From Phycomyces blakesleeanus NRRL 1555(-) (lineage: Eukaryota; Mucoromycota; Mucoromycetes; Mucorales; Phycomycetaceae): DNA of 64,000 nucleotides. Made by a program: the position numbers and the translations under genes. Positions within the stretch are counted from its first letter, which is position 1. Every line of letters begins with the position of its first letter. Positions 19,392-29,961 of this stretch are shown here, one piece after another. The DNA lies in NCBI RefSeq assembly GCF_001638985.1, contig NW_017265146.1:930001-994000 (forward strand), in the 5' to 3' direction. The notes below the pieces were generated by a model. The model had not been told where the DNA came from, did no database searches, and saw nothing but the letters and a program-made list of their open reading frames with translations.

Positions 19392-20880
19392 ATGGCTATT
19401 GAAAAGAAACGCCCCAGAGGACTCAAGGGAAGTGCCGCCCAAAAGGCCGCCAAGAAAACAAAAACCGAGGAAACCCCCGAATCTAGCGTTCCTGAGAATG
19501 CCCAGACAGTTGTACTTGGCAAGGTGGTTGAAGAAGGTGACGAGGTTGGAGAGGCTGCTGCACTTTACGAGAGTGCCATTGAAAAGATGGGTAAGCTTAG
19601 CCGATATAATATTTGTATGAGAAGGAGGGAATGGAGAAGTACTTTATACTAACGGTATAGTATATTATAGAAAACTCCCCCTCTGAAGCACGCGCTTTGT
19701 TGCGTGGTACTATCCACGAGTCAGACCGTATTCTGCGCAATTGGGACGCTACAAAGACAATGCCTCTGGAGTTTTACTTCACCTATGGATCTGCTTTGTT
19801 TGAACTCGGCCGATTGACTGAAGACGAAGAATTTGACCCTTATTTGGAGGCAGCCGAGGAGCGCCTTGAGGATGGCTTGGCTCATTATGAAACTCTCGAA
19901 AACAAGGATGATTCGACTGCTATGATGAACTGTATCAAGGTGTCTTTGGCTAAAGTGTGGCTTTCAAAGGTAAATTAGGTTTCTTTTTTCTTTATTTTAG
20001 GTTATTCTTTATGTTGGTTTGTTGGTATATAATATAAATATTCTGCTGATTTTAATCCACCCCTTTATTATTAATTATAAGGCCGCAAGTGAGGTAGACC
20101 AAGGATCTGATGTGATCCCCGAATTGGCTAAACGTGCATTGGAGACTTTGGAAGAGGTGGTACCATTAGCCTCTTTGTCCAATGCAACCAAGGTTGAGTT
20201 AGCTTCGATTGTCCAGAATCACGGTGATCTGTACACTGAGTGGGATTCTCGTACAAAGTTCACCAACTGGGCTGAAAAGCTTTTGGAAGAAGTTCTTGCA
20301 GGTATATAAAATTATGTTAATCGATATTTTAGTGATATGATGCTGATATGGCTTTGATAGATTCTCCCAGTCATTCCAAGGCGTTATCTGAGATTGGTTT
20401 GTGCAAGCTTTCTCTTGCAAACTACTGGTTAGATCAAGTCAACGAAGATAATGATGACGAGGAAGAAGAAGAAGAAGAAAAGTCCGAAAGAACAGAAGAA
20501 GAGAATAAGGCTTTTGAAGCGTTTGGTGAATGTAAGTTGAGTCCTTTTTTGATAGTATTATTATTTTTATCATTGATTTGATTTGATTTGATTTGATTTG
20601 CATTACTGATTCAATAACATACCATATAGCCAAGAAATACCTTGAAAAAGCACACGCTAACCTCAAGATGATGGAACAATTGGAGCCCCATCACTCAACC
20701 GATCTCGCTGAAGCTTGTTTGAATCAGGCCAATTTGATGCTCGAAGAAAAGGAGCGTACAGACCTCTACAAGCAGGCTATTGAATATATTCGGGAAGCAA
20801 AGGAAGTAGCTTCTAAATCAGATCAGGACTATGAGTTACCTGATGCTTTGGAGAGCTTCCTTGAAGAATGGGAAGAGTAA
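19392..20880 (+). CDS. ETT1: Enhancer of translation termination 1 (ETT1-like, 379 aa)
   Basis: Five exons: join(19392..19590,19671..19969,20082..20301,20361..20531,20630..20880), GT-AG throughout; intron 1 has a perfect TACTAAC branch site. Start M-A-I-E-K-K-R-P-R-G-L opens a basic, probably nuclear-targeting N-terminus. The body matches the ETT1 family: E-N-A-Q-T-V, D-E-V-G-E-A-A-A-L-Y-E-S-A-I, LLRGTIHESDRILRNW and Y-G-S-A-L-F-E-L-G, followed by TPR-like helical repeats. An acidic run (D-D-E-E-E-E-E-E-E-K) lies near residue 275 and the C-terminus is acidic. Yeast Ett1 promotes translation termination with the Tpa1/eRF system, and length is close to the yeast protein (about 410). Intron 4 carries a (TTTGA)n microsatellite. 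Neighbours give no operon-like context. Confidence 0.85.
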
Positions 20881-21186
20881 AATAAAACAAAACAAAAAAA
20901 CGTTACTCTAAACCTGTGCTTTTATCACACAGACGATCGTATACTATATTTTTGCTTCTTCTCTAGCGTTCCCAAACAGGAGTAAATAACTATTTTTAAG
21001 GAAATGAAAAATTGTATAAATTAAGAACACACACACACGCACACACACACGTATTTGTTATATATTTTATTTTATTTTATTTTATTTTTGTGCGTGTTCT
21101 CGTGCTTGCTCAACCAATATATAAAAGCAAAAAAAAAAATAATCAAATTATTGTCTTCTATCTTTATTCACTTTTAAATACTTCTT
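20881..21186. other. Intergenic between ETT1-like and M13 genes
   Basis: Holds a CA-type run near 21030-21050, a (TTTTA)n run at 21066-21087 and the upstream region of the metallopeptidase. No gene. Confidence 0.5.
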
Positions 21187-24100
21187 ATGAGTGAAGAAAG
21201 AGACCCTCTCCTCACACCGGATAGGGATGACGATGATATCTCACCATCCGATCGCAGACAACAATCTGGCAATCGCAATGGTGGATTAGGAAATGGTCGA
21301 TTCTCTTTTCTCGAAAAAACTTTGTTCTTTTTGACCGTATCTCTGTTTTTTATCCTTTGCGTCTTTGCTGGCCTTTATGCTAGAAGAGTATATGATGAGC
21401 CCAACGAAAAGCCAACCCCAGTACACCCTCCAAAGCCTCCTCATGACAACACCCCCGAAGTAAGTTTCAGTATATTAGCAAGTCTATATATATATAACGC
21501 GCTTTCATATAACAAAAAAAAGCAGGGGGTGGAGAAGGGGAAGGGGAAGGGGGAGAGTAGTGGAAAAATAAGTCTTATTTTTTCAATGATAACCGTGCGT
21601 TCATATTGATCCAATTCTTTCTTTTCAGCCACGGTGTTTGACCTCCCAATGTGTACTGGTTGCGTCAGATATCCTCAAGGTAAAGGAGAGTGCTTTACTC
21701 TCATAAGTATAATACACAAAATTGATTCACAGGCTTAATTTTGGTGTAACAATATAGGACGTTGACTTGACCTTAAACCCCTGTGATGACTTTTATGAAT
21801 ACACGTGTAAGCTTTGTTAACTTGCCGTACCTTTTTCTTTCTTTTCTTTTTTACCAACACGCATTTACTTCTCTTTTTTTTTAGGTAGTAATTGGATGAA
21901 AAACAATCCTATTCCTGAAGGCCAATCATCCAAAAGTTACTTTGAAAGCTTATCCAAGAACAATAAGGAAGTCTTGCATTCTATCTTAACCCAAGACTTT
22001 GAAGAATTCTACAACAACACCCACAATGGCAAACAAGACAGTGAGTTGCCTGACCCAGAAAAGTTAATTGACAAGCAAAACTTTGAAAAAGTCAAGACCT
22101 TTTTTGATTCCTGCATGAACGAGGTTGCGATTGATGGAAGAAGCACAGAACCTGTCTATCCTATTCTCCGCCAGATCCGCGATGGATACCCTGCTGATGT
22201 GGTGAATCCCAAGGGAAACTCAAAATCGAGTGCACTGGTTGACACCTCTCGACTTACAAACATCTTGGCTCTTTTGTCGAAGCACAGTATTGGCGCTCTC
22301 TTTGAATTGGTTACGATTCCTGTAAGTTCCACTCTTTTTTCTTTTTCTTTATTTCCTGTGAATAAAATGTTTCAATTATAGACAATCTCACTATAACATA
22401 TATGTATTTTCAACTTTTTTGCAATACGTTTATGTATTATAGGACCCTAAAGATCCTCTCAAGAGCTCACTTGAAATGTACCAATCCGGGCTTACTTTGC
22501 CCTCTAAAGAGTATTATACGCAACCTGAATTGGTTCAGAATTTGTTTGATGTTGTAGCAGAAACCATGGAGGCTGTATTTAGCAAGAATGCCTCCGAATT
22601 CGGGTGGAACCGTTGGAGCGCAAATACCACAGCTCGTCTTGTAGTAGATTTCGAAAAACGTCTTGCTGAGATCAGTGACTACAGGGAATACTTTTATGAC
22701 ACCGAGGCGACCTACAATCCTCTCACTCTTTCGCAACTGTTCAACATCTCATCCTCGATTGACTGGGGACTGTACATCTCCCAAATGTTGCCAGTAACTG
22801 CCTCTCAGCCAGACTTCATCCTTGTAACATCGCCCGAGTACATCTCCAAAGTATCTAGTGAAGTTCTTGGCAAGAGTACAAACCGCGCTATTCAGTCCTT
22901 TTTGATGTGGCAAGCCATCAAGTCATACGCACCTGCTCTGGGCGAGGAAATACGGAAGCCGCTTCACAAATTCAATGCCAAGCTGAGTGGCACAAATCCC
23001 AAGGTCACAAAGCCTCGCTGGGAAATTTGTCTCTCTCAGGTCGATGACTCGACTGGATTCCTTGCCGGTCGATACTTTGCACTATCAAAGTTTCAGGGTG
23101 ACTCTAAAAAGAGAGCTGATGAGATTGTTGAGTCTATCAAAGAGGCTTTTGTTAACCGATTGCCTGAATTGGCTTGGATCGATGATGCTACTCGTGAACG
23201 TGCGGAAGAAAAGGTATATATCTATATGTGTTTGAGTACAAGACAAGAAGACACGATAAAGTCTTGATGGTTGATGGGTATACGTTACTTATTTATCTTA
23301 TTTCGTTTTATCTTTCTCTCTATAAATATGTTTATCTTCTTTTAGGTTGCAAAGTTGATTCGCAAGATTGGTTATCCTACCGAGATTCCAAATGCTATGT
23401 CTCCCGTATCATTGTCTGACTATTATTCGGATTTAAAGATCCAGTCAAAGAACTTTTATGAAAACTTTGAAAACAGTAAAAAATGGGCTTCAAAGGCCAT
23501 CTGGAAAGAAGTCGGAAAACCACCAAACAAGGCAGTTTGGGAAATGAACATTCAAGTAGTCAATGCTTATTACAACCCCTCTTTCAATGAGGTAAGTTTT
23601 CAAGAGAGAAATATCTCAGCCGAGTTTGTTGACATATACGTAAAACACAGATTGTATTCCCTGCAGGAATCCTACAAAACCCATTCTTCCGTAATGAGCA
23701 TCCTGAATATCTCAACTATGGTGGTATTGGTGCTGTTGTTGGTCACGAACTTTCCGTAAGTACTTTTTATTATCATTATTAAAAAGACATTTTAATAATG
23801 TTTTGATTCCTTCGTTCTTCTTCTTTATAGCATGGATTTGATAATATGGGTCGTCATTATGACCCTGATGGTCGCCTAGTGGAATGGTGGACAAACCAGA
23901 CTTCTGCTTCTTTTGATGAAAAAACCAAATGTTTTGTGGATCAGTACTCCAACTTCACTGTCGAAGGCGGCGATGGCAAGCAAATTCATCTCAACGGAAA
24001 GCTCACCTTGGGCGAGAACTTGGCTGATAACGGTGGACTTGGCCAGTCCTATCTGGCATGGAAAAAGCGCTATGAGAGTGACAAGGACAGCAAGGTTTAC

Positions 24101-24463
24101 AACAATGTTCTCTTGCCAGGCCTTGATAATTTGACTCGCGATCAGTTATTCTTTGTGAACTTTGGCCGTATTTGGTGCTCAAAACGAACCAAAGAGTTGT
24201 CTAAGCAACTGGTAAGTACAAACATGGAATAAGCATAAATAAAGCCATATAGAACTAATTCAACAAATATCTACTCGATTTTTTTTCTCTTTCTCGTTCT
24301 CTCTCTTTATTTTGCTACTGGAATACAGGTGTTTACCGATGAGCATTCTCCTGGTAGATGGCGTGTAAATGGAGCTGTGCAGAACTCTAAAAATTTTGCC
24401 GAAGTCTTCAAATGCCCTGCTGGTAGTCCTATGAACCCAGTAGATAAATGTGAAATGTGGTAA
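21187..24463 (+). CDS. M13 family zinc metallopeptidase, neprilysin/ECE-like (815 aa)
   Basis: Nine exons: join(21187..21459,21629..21679,21758..21806,21885..22321,22443..23213,23346..23591,23651..23755,23831..24211,24329..24463). A type II membrane protein: acidic cytosolic tail of ~44 residues, one transmembrane helix at about 45-65, and an extracellular or lumenal peptidase. Family hallmarks are all present: [20 protein letters not shown], zinc motif H641-E-L-S-H645 (split by intron 7), third ligand in G-E706-N-L-A-D710-N-G-G, and the terminal C-E-M-W, matching the C-x-x-W end of neprilysins. The Cys-rich N-terminal segment ([17 protein letters not shown]) is the standard start of the ectodomain. 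Predicted to cleave oligopeptides; substrate unknown. No key residue is missing. Confidence 0.92.
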
Positions 24464-24937
24464 TTAAATAACTCGATTGTTTTGCTGTTTTTTTTTCTTT
24501 AAAGAAACAACAACTATCAATAAATACATTTTTTGTACAACACCTCTATAATACTCAGTGTAATTTATATTTGACAATATATGAATACTATTTCTATGTG
24601 GTTTATCAAAGTTACATTATCATTTAAAGTATTTGTTGACAGTAAAGAGATTTGGTGGCAAACTTTGCGTAAAACTTAGTAATAACAAAGGGAATGTCAC
24701 GTTGAGGTACCTTTGAAACAAGGTACACACATCCTGCATAGTCAAACAACGCAAACAGACCCTTCCTGGTAGTCATGTACTATTTGAAACTTTCACTGAA
24801 TAACAATAATAATGTGGACCTCGACCTTTTACATATGGATATAAATATCTTATCCTTATTTGACAATTTTCTCCTTAAGACCATTATTATAAAAGCATAG
24901 TAAAAATGGCAATATATAGCCCTTTAATAAAGCTAAA

Positions 24938-24973
<36 letters not shown>

Positions 24974-25519
24974 AATTAAAGTCTTTAATATTGTGCAGTA
25001 TCACAACATGCTCTATCTATCCGGGCTATGCAAATTAATACAGATAAACAATATTATACATAAATTTTGTTTAGCCTGGATCCTTATTTTACTTTTTATA
25101 GGCAGTAGTGTTTATTTATATTGTAAGTATATATATATATTGAAGTTTATATAGGCTTTCTTGTATTGTACACCCAAGATATATCCGACAATTTAGTAAC
25201 TAATTCAACTTTATTCATTTCAAGCTATCGTGCCCTTCTTTCAACAAGACAATATGTTGGCTGGTTTAGCTCAGGGTCAGTATCTCTTTGTAATTTACTT
25301 TTGAAGGAAGATAGCTTATAAGATTAAAGCAGCTGTGGTAGACTTAAAAGATCTATACAAGTCGTAGGCTTGATATCCTTCCCAAAGATAAATAATTTTT
25401 AAGTTTTGTTTCCTACTTAAAATATTGTCTTTTTCCTATATTAGGTTCACTCAGAACGCCAATGAATATTTATATAAACACAAATGCATGTCTATAATAA
25501 ATTAACTTGTTAAAATATA
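24464..25519. other. Convergent intergenic region
   Basis: About 1 kb between the 3' ends of the metallopeptidase and the FANCE-like gene. It contains a (TA)n run at 24942-24971 and otherwise AT-rich DNA; no gene, tRNA or repeat shared with other parts was found. Confidence 0.5.
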
Positions 25520-27284
25520 TCATTTGGACTCCACTACTTGCAGCTTCTTTTTAATAGACCCAATTTGGGCCTGTACGGATCGTTTAAGAAACATTTGGCT
25601 CATGGCTGTTATGCTCTCAATAGAGGTAATAAGGTCTCCTTCGACCAAACAGTGAGCATATTTTGTTGTTAGGACTAGCAGCAGCTGCATGCTAGCTTTG
25701 TCTTTTGGATTCGCTTGTACTGTTAGACGTATTGATTGTATCAGATCACGGGCCAGAGTCGCATCGAGGGACAGAAGCGGCACAGTGGTCAACAGTGCAC
25801 TAGCAATATTAAGAACTGGATCTGCCCAAGGCAAGGCCACAAGTGTTCCAGGTGATTGTGTTGTTGGATCAAGAATAGTTCTTAAGAGCATGATGCGAAT
25901 CGATGGTACCAGTGAAGCTGTAATGAGTTTGTGGATTACTTCGGTCTGTGGTTGACCTAGTAGTAAAGAAAATATTGGTTATATATATATATATAAAGCA
26001 AATAACCTTACCAAGTGATGGCTGTTTAAGTAGAGGTAGGACAATAGCATCCAGGACCACCTTTCCCACACTTTGACCTAAATTAGACAATGGAGTTGCA
26101 ATTAACCGGGACATGGATGTCTTTAACGAGGATATCTAATTAATAGATTTAATCAATATCCACGTTAACCAAATGCTTCTGGTTTTTTTTAAATATGTAC
26201 AGTTGCATGAACAGTATATAATAATAAAAAGAAGGAATTTTACTTACCCGTAAATATACGGAGGATCTGATGAGAAATGTTGCACATGAATAAGAAATGT
26301 CTGGCGTATTCTGGACAGTTCCCAATAAATCTGCCAGTACATCTTCAGGCCAATCTCCAAAAGAGATGTGTTTACACACCACTTTTAACTAAGAAAATAG
26401 AATAATCAATGATATACCATACCGTTTATATACCGTACACACACAAGAATAAGATTTCAAGTTGGAATATGAAGATAAAGATAGAGAGAGAGAGAGAATT
26501 TCATGTTCTGTTGGCATATTTACTTCATCAAGATTTAATCCAACCAAAGAGGATAGGACACTAGATCTGTTAAATAGATGTGCAATTTGTGAATCTTGTA
26601 CAGTGAGTTTTTCCAAGGAATCAAGCAAGTCACTCCAGCGGCTCAGAATGGCATCTTCATCAGGTCCTTCTTCGTGTGTAGCTATGTTTTTTTTAAATGG
26701 TTTTAAATATATATTACTTTAGCAAATGTCTCTCTTGTTTATTATTGTTGCTATTGCTATTACTACTTATATATATTTATTGAGTGCTTCACCTGTGTGG
26801 GTATTGTTTTGACTCATTGAAACATTCTGCTTAAACAGTCGTCGCCTTTTTCCTAACCGAGGCCGAATAGCTTCTATAGGGCCGTGGTGTAGCCACCCAA
26901 AATAGAGATAAGAGTGAAGGGTATTATCAATTATATACATGTATCTATCTACGTACGTACGTATGCATGTAAATACAAATTATTACTATTGTTGTTATTA
27001 TTATAGAAATAAAGGATATTATTATGGGTTCAAGTAATGTATTTGAAGGATCTTTCACTGGAATGATTACTAGTTTGAATAACATCGATGAGATTCAGTA
27101 ATCTGGAATCGACATGTTCATTTTCATTTTTCTTCTTCGTCTTCTTCTCTTCTTCTTATGTACCAGGTGCTTTATGAGACCTTCCCGGCTCTAATGCTTC
27201 TCTCATTCTTTGTGAGAACTCGAACCCATTCCCAGTCAAAAGTTGACTTAAAATCTTCGCCTTTGCATCAATGACATTTGACAT
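25520..27284 (-). CDS. FANCE-like C-terminal-domain protein (tentative)
   Basis: Supported exons: complement of 25520..25956, 26012..26135, 26248..26388, 26524..26681, plus one ending at 26793 (start possibly 26873), all GT-AG with consistent phase. The product is a helical, Leu-rich repeat protein. Its last 145 residues (L-P-W-A-D-P-V-L-N ... L-L-V-L-T-T-K-Y ... F-L-K-R-S-V-Q-A-Q-I) resemble the C-terminal FANC-repeat domain of Fanconi anaemia protein FANCE, where an F-L-K-K-S-L-type motif ends the fold; FANCE bridges the core complex to FANCD2 in crosslink repair. The recognition is by eye only. The 5' part is uncertain: a plausible ATG at 27284 starts an open frame that meets a TAA unless an intron with a weak GTCTCA donor is spliced. 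Start and first exons should be treated as provisional. Confidence 0.5.
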
Positions 27285-27507
27285 GATCAACAAACTCTTG
27301 TGTGTTTGAACACCGATAGAACCTTTATATATTTTTAATTTTCTTTTTTTTTAAAAAAAAAAAAGAATAAGGGTGATGTATGTGTGTATATACAAGTTTG
27401 CACTCTAAATATACAATACACATACACTTCTTTACAGAAATAAAAGTTCAACGCAAAAAAGAAAAGAATTTTTTGATAATAATAATAATAATACTAATAA
27501 TTTATTT

Positions 27508-28862
27508 CTATATATCTGGTAATGTCAAATCACCCTTTTCCCAATATGCTTCAAACTTTTGACGGACATCAATAATGCCTTTGGACAAAGTATATTTTTC
27601 AAACCATTCTGGATGGTCTTTGAGGCGATGTTGTATCCACCGCCAATAGTAGTAAGCCTTTGGATATGTATATTTTGGGGCTGCATCAGGATTTTCTAGT
27701 ACAGATTTGGTGACCTCTCGGTAGTCGCGAAAGACAAGGTATGGTTCACTTTTGACTTTGAACAGAAAATCCTGGTCTTGGCGTTGGCAGCGAACCACTA
27801 TGCCTTCTACTTCTCGACCATCCATTTTGCCTGTGAGTTGTACTTTGCTAGCCAGCTCCTTAACTTGAGCAATCGTGTCAAGGGTCGTAAAGCTGACCGG
27901 CCACAACCCAAACGTGGTTGCAATCTGGTGTACGAGTTGACTTGGCAAGGTGTGAAGTTGGGCTGTGTTGTAATTCGCGCCGTGCAAGTAAAGACCTCTT
28001 TTGTGAGGAGGGTATTCTAAGATGTGTTCCTCAAAATCATCATCACATAACTTGATAAAAGAAAAAAGAAAAACGTAATTGTTTTTTTTAAAAAATAAGT
28101 AAATTAACATACACAAACACATACGCACATATATATTTACCTCTGCAACTAGTGTGATTGAATTGGACCAAAGCCAAGAAGCAAGATCTTCTTCTGATGC
28201 CTGAGCAGATTGAAGATGCTTTTGCAACCATCGATATCCTACACCCCCATGAGACTGAGGGTTGTCCTTTGGTTCTGGAATCGAGTGTTTTGAGGTGACA
28301 ATTACTGTTTGGGATGACAGGGCAGCAATAAAGATAATGCATCCATTTTCCTTGGTTGTAATCTCATATGGACCCTGTGTCTCTTTTTCTAATGCAGTCC
28401 ACTATACAAACAGAATAAACACATTTTGTTATCAATATCTATAATCATAATTATAATAAAACCAGTAACAATTGATAATTAGGCAATTGAATGTTCAATA
28501 GCTTTTATTTTTTCTTTCAAGTAAATTAAAAAGCCAGAGTCCTTCTTGCTTACTTGAGTGTACTTTGTCTCGTTTACATTGAAAAACTTGTCATATCCTC
28601 GGGCAACGATGCAATGACGCTCATCCCGTTTCAGAGTAAACAGACCTCGGGCCATGATAGGAAAGCTTCCTTGATTGCGTTTGTACACACTTTCGCGTAC
28701 TGTCCAACTTGTCCAGGTGTCGTTTTGTAAAGTGAATGGGCGATTTCGCAACTCTTTTGGTTTGGCAGCGAGATGTGCACACAATCGCTCAATCACGTCA
28801 TGATCCTTTTCAAATTGTATAGTAGAACTTGAATCTGGAAGCTCGATTGTTGAATTTACCAT
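27508..28862 (-). CDS. Monofunctional tRNA-splicing RNA ligase (370 aa)
   Basis: Three exons: complement(join(27508..28050,28141..28401,28554..28862)), phase 0. It matches the N-terminal ligase domain of fungal Trl1: M-A-R-G-L-F with R-G-Y-D-K-F-F-N (residues ~70-100), the nucleotidyl-transfer motif K120-E-N-G, V-A-E-L-C-D-D-D-F-E-E-H, G-L-Y-L-H-G, E-G-I-V-V-R, and the F-K-V-K motif. Trl1 seals tRNA exon halves and, in yeasts, HAC1 mRNA. The usual Trl1 (about 800 residues) continues into kinase and cyclic-phosphodiesterase domains; here the gene stops after the ligase domain and neither follows within the window. This agrees with the reported Mucorales arrangement of a separate RNA ligase. 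ATG at 28862 is chosen because upstream codons are a hydrophobic translation of leader DNA. Confidence 0.88.
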
Positions 28863-28985
28863 TGAGATTCGGAGAGAAAAATAAATAATAATAATATCCA
28901 AGAAAAAAAAACAAGACAGAAAATACAGTGATGCTGAACAAAAAGGCACAGACAACCAAAGAAAAAAATATATGTATATATGCAT

Positions 28986-29018
<33 letters not shown>

Positions 29019-29490
29019 AAGTTCATGTTATAAAATTTATATATATGATTTCTCTCTCTTTCTCTCAATATTTTTTCTTTCTTGTTCTTCTTTCACATAC
29101 ACCCATGTATGTAAAGAGGTATATAAATGCGTGTGTGCCTGTATACACTTGATTACATTAAATAATTACACTAACAAAGGTTATAATATTGGTATTATGA
29201 AACATATGTGAAAAATAAAGAAGAAGAAAAACAATATGAATCACTTTCTTCGTCTTATTTTTATTATTATTATTATAATCATCAAAAGCATAATCATCAC
29301 GCTATTTTCTTTTTTTTTTATCAGCAAGTTTATTCTTGGCTGTGGTGAGTAATATTTACTGTGCTTACCGGTGATATCCAGGAAACAAAAAGAGAGGTAG
29401 GAAGAATGAAAGGAAGAAAGGAAAAAGAGACAAAAGAAAGAGGATATCAACCATTAGAATGATGGAGGCAACGGATATTTATTATCAGCA
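28863..29490. repeat. Intergenic with (GT)n microsatellite
   Basis: Upstream region of the RNA ligase gene. It holds a ~29-nt pure GT run at 28988-29016 and an AAT/ATT-rich run near 29258-29282. No gene seen. Confidence 0.6.
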
Positions 29491-29961
29491 TCACGACTTT
29501 TTGGTGTCTGGTTTATCTGAATTCGTATTAGAGGCATCGGTGAATTTTACTGGAGTATTAATAAATCGACCAAAAGGTTGAGATGGCTTGATTGGTGAAA
29601 TATTGTGATTATCATTATCATTATCGTTGTTGTTGTGGTTGTGGCTGTGGCTGTTATTAGTTGCGCTGACGAGGTGATCTCCACCCGGTAAGGAGGAAAA
29701 TCCAAAGTATGTACCCTGAAGTATCGCTGTGTAGCATGGCGGTGCTGCTCCCCAGGAATCGTCTGTCTCAAGTGCCGTTGGAGCTGGAGTGTATACTTGG
29801 GGTACCTTACCAGAAGGCTGGTAATCTTTGAGCAGATTTGGATTATCAAATACAGAATTGGGTGCCACATGTGTGCTTCCCATCTGTTGTGTTAATCTCT
29901 CCTCTGGGGTAGAGAATGAGAATGATTGAAATTTTTTTGCAATCTCGTCTGAAGGATCCAT
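29491..29961 (-). CDS. Small hypothetical protein (156 aa)
   Basis: Single open frame from an ATG preceded by a (TA)n tract. Product not recognised. The N-terminal half is of ordinary composition (F-S-F-S-T-P-E-E-R-L, P-N-L-L-K-D-Y-Q-P-S-G-K-V-P), the middle has a His/Asn/Asp run (S-H-S-H-N-H-N-N-N-D-N-D) and the C-terminus is polar, suggesting a largely disordered protein. No signal peptide or membrane segment. Codon composition before the low-complexity run looks coding, which is the main support. It is on the same strand as the ligase and FANCE-like genes. Confidence 0.5.
   Translation of the reverse strand: MDPSDEIAKKFQSFSFSTPEERLTQQMGSTHVAPNSVFDNPNLLKDYQPSGKVPQVYTPAPTALETDDSWGAAPPCYTAILQGTYFGFSSLPGGDHLVSATNNSHSHNHNNNDNDNDNHNISPIKPSQPFGRFINTPVKFTDASNTNSDKPDTKKS

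Noticed and set aside
21441..21632. Minus-strand ORF opposite the first intron of the metallopeptidase
   Set aside because: It is opposite a clear GT-AG intron and has no recognisable product.
25261..25335. tRNA-like A-box (ctggtttagctcaggg)
   Set aside because: No B-box (GGTTCGA-like) or cloverleaf pairing follows within tRNA distance.
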